Shown here piece after piece: positions 8,327-15,560 of a DNA stretch of 64,000 nucleotides. The position numbers and the translations under genes are program-made. Origin of the DNA: Puniceicoccaceae bacterium K14 (GTDB lineage Bacteria; Verrucomicrobiota; Verrucomicrobiia; Opitutales; Opitutaceae); assembly GCA_022538095.1 (NCBI GenBank), contig JAKYXN010000003.1, forward strand, positions 62,001-126,000, given 5' to 3'. The stretch's first letter is position 1. Each line of letters begins with the position of its first letter. A model generated the notes under the pieces. The model saw only the letters and a program-made list of their open reading frames with translations, ran no database searches and was not told where the DNA came from.

Positions 8327-8920
8327 TCACCCTTCGAGTCTTTTTAAGATCCATTTGAGCAAGCCTTCTAGCTCATTTCGTCCGAGCGATTTTCTAAACG
8401 GGTGTTCGCTTGGGGTTCCTGCAAGAGGGAAAAATGCAGTCGTGCTCAATGCGATCCATTGGGCATCCGCACTGGGCTTTTCGATGGCTAGTCCTGTATC
8501 TTTTGCTTCGAATAGAATCGATTCAATGGCTGATAGAAATCGGTCTTTCGCGATTTCCAATGTCTCTGGCGCGTATTTGATCACTGCTTCTGCAAGTTCT
8601 AACGCTCCTATTGAATTTTCACTGAACGGCTGCCACATATCGTAGAAGCCAAGCATGTAGTCCAATAGTTTGCGTTGTGGTTTTCTTCGAGTAGAGAGGA
8701 CTTCTTCTACAAAGGACTCATGCCTCTCTGCAAAAGCGAATGCTACGCGTCGAACAATTGCTGCTTTGTCTTTGTGGTAGAGATACACCGTACCGACAGC
8801 GACCCCAGCCTTTTTCGAAATATCTTGAATCGTAGTGCTTCGAACGCCCTTTGCTAGGAATAGACTAATCGCAGCATCGACGATTTGACGATCTTTATCC
8901 CCCGTTCGTTGCCTTACCAT
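8327..8920 (-). CDS. TetR/AcrR-family transcriptional regulator
   Basis: This 197-residue protein has an N-terminal TetR DNA-binding domain: 'QIVDAAISLFLAKGVRSTTIQDISKKAGVAVGTVYLYHKDK' at roughly 13-54, divided here into its motifs IVDAAISLF, STTIQDISKKAG and GTVYLYHKDK. The C-terminal ligand-binding part is helical and unassigned. Its start codon lies inside the last 26 bases of the small membrane protein gene upstream (8895-9239), so the two are translationally linked. A strong palindrome over the start of that first gene (9239-9270) is the likely autoregulatory operator. The RND efflux operon begins 660 bases away on the other strand and is a plausible second target. Confidence 0.88.
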   Translation of the reverse strand: MVRQRTGDKDRQIVDAAISLFLAKGVRSTTIQDISKKAGVAVGTVYLYHKDKAAIVRRVAFAFAERHESFVEEVLSTRRKPQRKLLDYMLGFYDMWQPFSENSIGALELAEAVIKYAPETLEIAKDRFLSAIESILFEAKDTGLAIEKPSADAQWIALSTTAFFPLAGTPSEHPFRKSLGRNELEGLLKWILKRLEG

Positions 8921-9239
8921 TGCGTGCTCTTCGATTTAGAAACATTGGCAAACTGAATGCCAAGCTCCCTAAGAATGCAAGGACGAGATAAGTCAAAACC
9001 TGGACCCATGAGCGGGTAACGCGGAATACATACCACAGGAACAATCCAAGCAACATCATAGCCTCTATCATAAAGGCTAATGATATCGGGTTTCTCAATG
9101 CCTCTTGATTGAGTTCCGGCTGTGTCACTGTGTAGTAAAGGTATACTCCGTTGGGGCCTAGCAAAGCTAAAATAGCTACGAAAAGAAGCACTTTCCGTTG
9201 AAAGTCACTTATTGAAATAGGATCTCTTTGAATACTCAT
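8895..9239 (-). CDS. Small three-helix membrane protein, unknown function
   Basis: This 114-residue protein has three clear hydrophobic helices ('VLLFVAILALLGPNGVYLYY', 'ISLAFMIEAMMLLGLFLWYV' and 'VLTYLVLAFLGSLAFSLPMF') and a basic C terminus. The 'LxLLGPxxxYxY ... NPIS' pattern weakly recalls the DUF2834 family of small membrane proteins, but I cannot confirm this. It is the first gene of a two-gene unit with the TetR regulator, overlapping it by 26 bases. The start codon lies in the right edge of a long palindrome and has no visible Shine-Dalgarno sequence, so the transcript may be leaderless. Confidence 0.6.
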   Translation of the reverse strand: MSIQRDPISISDFQRKVLLFVAILALLGPNGVYLYYTVTQPELNQEALRNPISLAFMIEAMMLLGLFLWYVFRVTRSWVQVLTYLVLAFLGSLAFSLPMFLNRRARNGKATNGG

Positions 9240-9270
9240 AAATGAATATTTAGAACAAAATATTCATTTA
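9239..9270. promoter_or_regulatory. 13-bp-arm palindrome, probable TetR operator
   Basis: TAAATGAATATTT (9239-9251) pairs perfectly with AAATATTCATTTA (9258-9270) across a 6-base spacer. The core TGAATATT...AATATTCA resembles operators bound by TetR-family dimers. It overlaps the start codon and the probable transcription start of the membrane protein/tetR unit, a natural site for autorepression. Confidence 0.6.
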
Positions 9271-9896
9271 ACAAGAAAAATAATTCGAGGAATAAAAGCA
9301 TGCTACATTTGTGAGCTAATGTTTCCGGCCTTAATATGAGGGCCTCTAAGTCCTTGTGAAGCAGATGGCGTGATTTCCGGCTTAAGAGAATCGAAGCGTC
9401 CTTTTAGGGATCGAGCGATTTTATCTAAAGACCGTATCAATCTAGGGCGTTTGACGCGACTAGCCAGAAATGAGTCAATCGGCACGGTTGTAATTTATCT
9501 CCCGAGAGATTGCAGGTGAGTAATGGTTTATTGGTTACGATTTATTCGGTCTGGAGCCTCCTTGCTATTTTTTGCTACCTTAGGTGTGTCTATTTGTTCA
9601 AAACTGACAAATTCTAGTGAATTATTTTTGTCAGCTCATATGTTGACGAATCGTCTTTCGCATTTCTAAAACGCGATTTTTATCTAATAGATTATCAAGG
9701 CTTTATAGAAATTTTTATTTTCCAAGTAACTATACAATTGGGGGAAGCGTTTGCTAATGTTGCCAATTAATCGAAATTTTGAGATCTTCGAGAAAATTGA
9801 AAAATTGGTGCAATAAATGCAGCTACGAAGCGTAGAGATTGATAGTGATAGTATGGGTTTGTGACGATGAGGCTAACTTATGCTGTTTTTCGCAAA
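9271..9896. other. Long AT-rich intergenic region before the efflux operon
   Basis: I see no convincing gene in these roughly 620 bases. A 60-codon minus-strand frame (9303-9485) has no family resemblance. The region must hold the promoter of the RND operon; TTGACG near 9643 could be a -35 box, but I find no good -10 at the right spacing. The run from about 9690 is very AT-rich. Confidence 0.4.
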
Positions 9897-11279
9897 ATGA
9901 AATATTTACTAAGCATAAGTTATGGAGTGCTCGCATTCATGTTGTCTGGATGTTTTGCATACAACAAACGGGGCGGGAAAAAATTGCCAGAAGTGAACCC
10001 ACTGGCAGCCTATTCTTTTACAACTGAGGATGACCTGTCGTTTGCTCCTTGGTGGAAGAGTTTCGATCGTCCCGCTTTGAACGCTTTGATTGAGCAATCG
10101 CTCTCGCAAAACTATGACTTGGCTCAATCAGTTTCGGTCTTAAGACAAGCGCAATCGATTGTTAAAAGCACGCGTGGGGGCAGATACCCTCAAGTCGATA
10201 TAGAAGCCGGGACGTCCAAGGATTGGGAAGATGGAGAGGCTCAGCGTAGTTCCTCGGATGGCGGTTTGGCTTTGTCTTGGGAATTGGACATTTGGAATAG
10301 GATAAGAGCGGCGGCGAAGGCCGACGAGTTCGAATTACAAGCGAGGTCTGCGGATGTGGATGCGTTGAAACTGTCATTGAGTGCGGAGGTGGCGAACTCT
10401 TATTTCAGGGCTGTAGCTGCCCGAGAGCGGATTGATCTGTTACAGTCTCAAGTGAGGTTGGACAAGGAATTGGAGAGACTTTTACAGCTAAGGCTGGATA
10501 ATGGAGTAGGGACCAACGTGGATGTTTTGCTTCAGCAGGTTCGTGTTGCAGATAGCGAAACGTTGATACCGCTAGCGGAATCTGAATTGGCTATTTATGA
10601 AAATCGTTTGGATGTTTTGTTGGGAGAGACGCCGGATGCGAAGTCGCGCGTTTCCGAGTCGGAGAGCTTAAAGTTCGATAGTGCCTTGCCAGCTATTGGA
10701 CTGCCATCTGCTCTGTTGTTAGAGCGTCCAGATCTCAGGAGTGCCTACGCGGAACTTGTAGCTGCCGATTATGAGATTGGGACAGCAATTGCGGAGAGGT
10801 TGCCAAGAATCACTTTGGGAGCTTCGTATTTGTATTCGGATGACTCTAGTTTTTCCGGTCCAGTTTTTTCCCTCTTAGGTTCGTTTGTGCAACCCCTATT
10901 AGATTGGGGGGCGCGTAAGGCTGAGGTGGAGCGCAACGAAGCACTGTATGAGGAACGTTTAGCGGCTTACACGCAATTGTTTTTGGAAGCGGTTGAGGAT
11001 GTTGAGAACGCACTGATTCAAGAAATTAAGCAAAGCGAATTCTTGGAAAAGCTAACGGTGCAGAGAGATTTATTGCAGCGTACGGTTGATGCGGCGGAGA
11101 AACGTTACACACAGGGGATTGATGATTACCAACCGGTTATCAGCGCACTTCAGGAATTGCGTTCAGTGGAGCGGAATATGATTACCGCAAAACTCGATTT
11201 ACTCAGTGTACGAGTGGATCTTTTTCGAGCTATCGGGGGACCGATTAATTCAAAATCAGAAACAGGATCAAATTTATGA
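9897..11279 (+). CDS. RND efflux outer-membrane lipoprotein, NodT/OprM type
   Basis: The frame opens at a GTG (9861), but the ATG at 9897 gives a lipoprotein signal, MKYLLSISYGVLAFMLSGC, with the acylated Cys at residue 19. The mature protein (about 440 residues) is a TolC-fold outer-membrane factor. It has the early 'PWWKSFDRPALNALIEQSL' motif of NodT proteins, two long helical repeats and 'ERPDLRSAYAELVAADYEIG', which marks the repeat boundary. It forms the outer-membrane duct of a tripartite drug or solvent efflux pump. The adaptor gene overlaps its stop by 4 bases (ATGA), so the operon is tightly coupled. Confidence 0.92.
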   Translation: MKYLLSISYGVLAFMLSGCFAYNKRGGKKLPEVNPLAAYSFTTEDDLSFAPWWKSFDRPALNALIEQSLSQNYDLAQSVSVLRQAQSIVKSTRGGRYPQVDIEAGTSKDWEDGEAQRSSSDGGLALSWELDIWNRIRAAAKADEFELQARSADVDALKLSLSAEVANSYFRAVAARERIDLLQSQVRLDKELERLLQLRLDNGVGTNVDVLLQQVRVADSETLIPLAESELAIYENRLDVLLGETPDAKSRVSESESLKFDSALPAIGLPSALLLERPDLRSAYAELVAADYEIGTAIAERLPRITLGASYLYSDDSSFSGPVFSLLGSFVQPLLDWGARKAEVERNEALYEERLAAYTQLFLEAVEDVENALIQEIKQSEFLEKLTVQRDLLQRTVDAAEKRYTQGIDDYQPVISALQELRSVERNMITAKLDLLSVRVDLFRAIGGPINSKSETGSNL

Positions 11280-12361
11280 TGCGAGTATTAATAATTACAC
11301 TACTCACGCAATTATGCATGGGTCAAATTTTTTCCCAACCGAGCGGAGGCAATGCTCCTCCGACTCCGGTGATCGTAACGGTGGCGGAGTTGAAGAGTTA
11401 CGCGGATGAGGTGGAAGCTTTGGGAACCTTGCGGGCGAATGAAAGCGTAGAACTGACGTCTTCTGTGACGGAGATCGTTACGAAGATTTCGTTTGATGAT
11501 AACCAACGAGTTAAGAAAGGCGACCTCTTGGTTGAAATGGATACAGCAGAGGAGATTGCGGAGATGGCCGAACAAGAGTCTTTTATGGCTGAAGCGGAGC
11601 GACAAGTGAACCGCCTTACGCCCTTGATTGAGCAGGGAGCTGCTTCGGCTTCGACATTGGATGAAAGTAAGCGAGAGTTGGCTGGAGCGAAGGCAAGAGT
11701 GCAGGCTATAAAATCGCGTATTGAACAACGAGTAATAAAAGCTCCCTTTGATGGAGTACTGGGCTTGCGAAATATTAGTGTGGGAGCTTTAGCCCAGCCT
11801 GGGCTACTGATTGCGACGATTGATGACGATCGCATTATGAAATTGGATTTTTCCGTACCCGAAATTTTTCTATCGACTCTTCAGCTTGGTGTTGTGATCG
11901 AAGCGGAGACTGAGGCGTATCCTGGAAAGGTGTTCGAAGGAACGGTTGGAAGTATAGATAGCCGGATAGATCCAATAACGCGCTCAATTAGAGCTCGGGC
12001 TCTCATTGAAAATGAGGAGGGTTTTTTGAAGCCAGGTTTACTAATGAAGGTAGAGTTACAGAAGAACCAGCGGCAAGCTTTGTTGGTACCTGAAGAAGCC
12101 CTTTTGTCAGATGGGCCCGAGCATTTTATTTATGTAATCGTGGATACGGGAGAGAAGAAAATTGCTGAACGCCGTAAGGTGGAGGTAGGAAGTCGGAGTT
12201 TTGGTGAAGCAGAGGTGTTGGCGGGTTTGTCTGCGGGTGAATTGGTGGTGACACATGGGGCTCTTCGACTTCGTGGCGGTACAACTGTGGTTGTAAAGGC
12301 AGTGGAGAAAAACGGTGAGTCGATTGGCGAGCTGCTCAAGGGCGGAAACGCGAATCAATAG
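11276..12361 (+). CDS. RND efflux periplasmic adaptor (membrane fusion protein)
   Basis: This 361-residue protein starts with a short hydrophobic signal (MMRVLIITLLTQLCMGQIFS). A biotinyl-lipoyl-like half (VELTSSVTEIVTKISFDDNQ, VKKGDLLVEMD) follows, then an alpha-hairpin of about 60 residues and the second lipoyl half (ERVIKAPFDGVLGLR-type motif near 148-165). The beta-barrel and membrane-proximal domains come last. This is the order of AcrA/MexE adaptors, which link the inner-membrane pump to the outer-membrane duct. The hairpin is rather short, as in the MexE-like group. The pump gene follows after 15 bases. Confidence 0.92.
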   Translation: MMRVLIITLLTQLCMGQIFSQPSGGNAPPTPVIVTVAELKSYADEVEALGTLRANESVELTSSVTEIVTKISFDDNQRVKKGDLLVEMDTAEEIAEMAEQESFMAEAERQVNRLTPLIEQGAASASTLDESKRELAGAKARVQAIKSRIEQRVIKAPFDGVLGLRNISVGALAQPGLLIATIDDDRIMKLDFSVPEIFLSTLQLGVVIEAETEAYPGKVFEGTVGSIDSRIDPITRSIRARALIENEEGFLKPGLLMKVELQKNQRQALLVPEEALLSDGPEHFIYVIVDTGEKKIAERRKVEVGSRSFGEAEVLAGLSAGELVVTHGALRLRGGTTVVVKAVEKNGESIGELLKGGNANQ

Positions 12362-12376
12362 AAAGCCGATAATATT

Positions 12377-15300
12377 ATGCTACTATCCGACATATCCGTT
12401 AAGCGTCCTGTATTCGCCAGTGTAATATCACTTTTGTTGATAGCCTTTGGCATGGTGTCTTTTGACCGTCTCTCGCTACGCGAGTATCCAGATATTGACC
12501 CTCCAATTGTGACGGTTGAAGTAGAATATCCTGGTGCTCCGGCTAATATCGTGGAAACGCGTGTCACGGAGTTGATTGAGGAGAGAATTGCTGGGGTGGA
12601 GGGGATTGAGTTTGTCCAATCGTCCTCGAGCGATGGGGAATCGAATGTGACGATTGAGTTCTCAGTGAATCGTGATGTGAACGAAGCGGCTAATGATGTG
12701 CGCGACCGAATTTCGGGAATTCAAGACAATTTGCCTGAAGAGGCAGAGCCTCCAGAAGTTCAGAAGGTGGATAGTAATGATGATGTGATCATTTGGCAAA
12801 ACTTGTCGAGTGAATCGATGTCTTCGCCTGAGTTGACTGACTATGCTGAAAGGTTTTTGGTCGACCAATATTCCGCCCTTGATGGGGTTGCTCGAATACG
12901 CCTTGGCGGAGGATTGAGTTATGCGATGCGTGTTTGGTTGGATCGCCAGGCCTTGGCAGCTCGTAATCTGACAGCAAGCGATGTGGAGCGGGCTTTGCGG
13001 TCGGAAAATGTAGAGTTGCCAGCGGGAAGTTTGCAATCCGATCAGCGTATTTTCAAAGCCCGAGTGGAGCGAAGTTTCAAAGATCCTGAGGATTTTGCCA
13101 AGCTTGTTTTAGCGCAAGGAGAAGATGGATACTTAGTTAGGTTAGGAGATGTGGCTCGTATTGAAAAGGGAGTTGAAGAGGATCGCATCATTTTTCGTGG
13201 CAATGGAGAGGCCATGGTGGGAATTGGAGTGATCAAGCAATCGACGGCTAATACAATTGATGTAGCGGATGCGACGAAGGCGCTGACTGAAAAACTGCAG
13301 GGAAATTTGCCCAATGGTATGGTGATATCGCAGAGTTACGATGCATCAGTATTCGTTAAAGCCTCCATCAAGGAAGTGTATACAACGCTCTTTATCGCGA
13401 TCGGTTGTGTTATCTTTGTGATTTACATTTTTCTTGGAAGTGTGCGAGCGATGCTCATCCCAGCGGTGACCGTTCCTATATCTATAGTCGCATCCTTTAT
13501 CGTCGTGTTTGCCCTCGGGTTTTCAATTAATCTCCTAACACTTTTGGCTCTGGTGCTTGCGATCGGTTTGGTGGTCGACGATGCGATTGTGATGCTTGAG
13601 AACATCGTTCGTCGCATGGTCGAGCTCAAGGAAAGCGCTTTGGTCGCTTCTTTCAAAGGAGCTCGTCAGGTAGGGTTTGCGGTTGTGGCGACGACTTTGG
13701 TGCTGATTGCGGTCTTTGTGCCTATCACCTTTCTCGAGGGAGATATCGGAAGGCTCTTTACCGAGTTTGCTTTAACAATCGCAGCTGCGGTGGCGTTTTC
13801 GTCAGTTGTAGCATTGACCTTGGTACCTGTTTTGGCCTCGAAGCTTTTGAAGAATGTTGGAGCGGATGACGGCAAGAGAAATTTTTTACTAAGGGGAATG
13901 GAGCGGGTGTTTGAATGGCTCAAGAGGATCTATATGAAGCTTTTGATAAAGATCTTGAAGGTTCCTGTGGTGGTGTCTCTTGTATTCGTAATTTTGATAG
14001 CAGGTACGATTTGGCTTTATCCAAGGGTGACTCAGGAATTCACCCCTAAGGAGGATCGTGGTGCGTTTTTCCTTATAGTGAATGCTCCGGAAGGTTCGAG
14101 CTTTAGTTACATTGAAGAGTACATGAACGAAATTGAGGAACGCTTAACTCCTTACGTTGAAAGTGGCGTCTTTAAGAGACTTTTAGTTCGAGCTCCGCGA
14201 GGCTTTGGGAATATCGAGAATTTCAACAGCGGGATTGCTATTATAATATTGGATGATTGGGCGAATCGTCGATCGGCTTTTGCCATCATGAATGAGGTGA
14301 GAGGAAAGCTTTCCGATCTCCCGGGAATTCGAGCTTTTCCTGTTATGCGTCAAGGTTTAGGAGGAGGAGCTAGCAAGCCGGTTCAGTTTGTCCTTGGTGG
14401 TTCAACTTATGAGGAATTGGCTGAGTGGAGGGATATCATTCTTGAGAAGGTTGCGGAGGATAACCCTGGATTTGTGGGATTGGATAGTGACTACAAAGAA
14501 ACGCGTCCACAGCTCGACTTTACGGTCAACTACGATCGTGCTTCCGATTTAGGGGTCACCGTTTCTGAAATTGGAACGACGCTTGAAACGCTCATGGGAG
14601 GCAAGAATGTGACGACGTATCTGGAAAATGGGGAAGAATATGATGTAGTGCTCGAGGGTGATCGCGAAACGCAGCAATCGTTTAGCGATGTAGAAAGTAT
14701 CTATGTCCGGTCAGATCGCTCGGGCGAGCTCATACCATTGTCTAATCTAGTGAAATTGAGCGAGTATGGGGCGGCAGAGACGTTGTCCCGCTACAATCGA
14801 GTCCGTGCGATTACCTTGGAATCGAACTTGGAAGATGGATACTCGCTTGGAGAAGCGTTGGCACATTTGGACGGACTTGTTAGGGAGCACCTGCCGACGG
14901 AGGCGGTGGTTGATTACAAGGGCGAGAGTCGAGACTTTGTGACTTCTGGGAATTCGATGATTTTCGTCTTCTTGCTCGGCCTGGCAGTTGTCTTTCTAGT
15001 TCTGGCAGCTCAATTCGAGAGTTATGTTCATCCGTTTGTAATTATGTTGACCGTGCCGTTAGCGACTGGGGGAGGTTTGCTAGGTCTATATCTTTTTGGA
15101 GAAACGCTGAATATTTATTCTCAGATTGGTCTAATTATGCTGGTTGGCTTGGCTGCTAAAAATGGAATTTTAATCGTAGAATTCGCTAATCAACTTCGTG
15201 ATGAAGGCATTGAGTTTTCTCAGGCTTTGATTGAAGCATCGGAGGTGCGTTTTAGGCCGATTTTGATGACAGGTCTCACAACGATCGCAGGTTCGATTCC

Positions 15301-15481
15301 ACTGATCATTTCGAGCGGAGCGGGAGCGGAAACGCGTTCTTCGATTGGGATAGTCGTTCTCTTTGGTGTTTTAGCCGCTACGATTTTCACTCTGTTTGTT
15401 GTCCCGGCTGCTTATAGTTTGATCGCGAGAAATACCGGTTCGCCCAATGACATTGCGAATAAATTGGAGAAGGAGATGTAA
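12377..15481 (+). CDS. RND-family multidrug efflux pump (AcrB/MexF-like, HAE1)
   Basis: This 1034-residue inner-membrane transporter is normal length for the hydrophobe/amphiphile efflux-1 group. The N terminus (SDISVKRPVFASVISLLLIA, then YPDIDPPIVTVEVEYPGA) is characteristic. The proton-relay aspartates are in LVVDDAIVMLENIVRRM on the fourth transmembrane helix, and the second membrane half ends with 'RFRPILMTGLTTIAGSIPL'. Two large periplasmic loops form the drug-binding porter domain. It exports lipophilic drugs, solvents or bile-salt-like compounds by proton antiport. The TetR gene nearby is a candidate regulator. Confidence 0.95.
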   Translation: MLLSDISVKRPVFASVISLLLIAFGMVSFDRLSLREYPDIDPPIVTVEVEYPGAPANIVETRVTELIEERIAGVEGIEFVQSSSSDGESNVTIEFSVNRDVNEAANDVRDRISGIQDNLPEEAEPPEVQKVDSNDDVIIWQNLSSESMSSPELTDYAERFLVDQYSALDGVARIRLGGGLSYAMRVWLDRQALAARNLTASDVERALRSENVELPAGSLQSDQRIFKARVERSFKDPEDFAKLVLAQGEDGYLVRLGDVARIEKGVEEDRIIFRGNGEAMVGIGVIKQSTANTIDVADATKALTEKLQGNLPNGMVISQSYDASVFVKASIKEVYTTLFIAIGCVIFVIYIFLGSVRAMLIPAVTVPISIVASFIVVFALGFSINLLTLLALVLAIGLVVDDAIVMLENIVRRMVELKESALVASFKGARQVGFAVVATTLVLIAVFVPITFLEGDIGRLFTEFALTIAAAVAFSSVVALTLVPVLASKLLKNVGADDGKRNFLLRGMERVFEWLKRIYMKLLIKILKVPVVVSLVFVILIAGTIWLYPRVTQEFTPKEDRGAFFLIVNAPEGSSFSYIEEYMNEIEERLTPYVESGVFKRLLVRAPRGFGNIENFNSGIAIIILDDWANRRSAFAIMNEVRGKLSDLPGIRAFPVMRQGLGGGASKPVQFVLGGSTYEELAEWRDIILEKVAEDNPGFVGLDSDYKETRPQLDFTVNYDRASDLGVTVSEIGTTLETLMGGKNVTTYLENGEEYDVVLEGDRETQQSFSDVESIYVRSDRSGELIPLSNLVKLSEYGAAETLSRYNRVRAITLESNLEDGYSLGEALAHLDGLVREHLPTEAVVDYKGESRDFVTSGNSMIFVFLLGLAVVFLVLAAQFESYVHPFVIMLTVPLATGGGLLGLYLFGETLNIYSQIGLIMLVGLAAKNGILIVEFANQLRDEGIEFSQALIEASEVRFRPILMTGLTTIAGSIPLIISSGAGAETRSSIGIVVLFGVLAATIFTLFVVPAAYSLIARNTGSPNDIANKLEKEM

Positions 15482-15509
15482 GATAAGGTGATGTGTGCGG
15501 CTATCATAA

Positions 15510-15535
15510 AAGCCCGTCCTGAAGTGGACGGGCTT
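15510..15535 (-). terminator. Terminator between the RND operon and the lyase gene
   Basis: A perfect 10-bp stem (AAGCCCGTCC with GGACGGGCTT) spans a 6-base loop. On the minus strand four T residues mark its end, so it best serves the lyase gene that stops at 15561. On the plus strand the T tract is poor, but the hairpin may also slow transcription from the RND operon. Confidence 0.65.
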
Positions 15536-15560
15536 GGTATGCTAATTCTAGAGAATATAT

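Noticed and set aside
8238-8645. 135-codon plus-strand frame
   Set aside because: Overlaps the ends of the TlpA-like and TetR genes, both strongly supported; shadow.
9303-9485. 60-codon minus-strand frame in the gap before the efflux operon
   Set aside because: No family resemblance, no promoter or ribosome-binding site seen, and no neighbour in the same direction that it could belong to.
12365-12372. GCCGATAA on the plus strand between the RND adaptor and pump
   Set aside because: No TAAA-like box at 15 bases upstream and the site lies inside an operon; chance match to the FliA -10.
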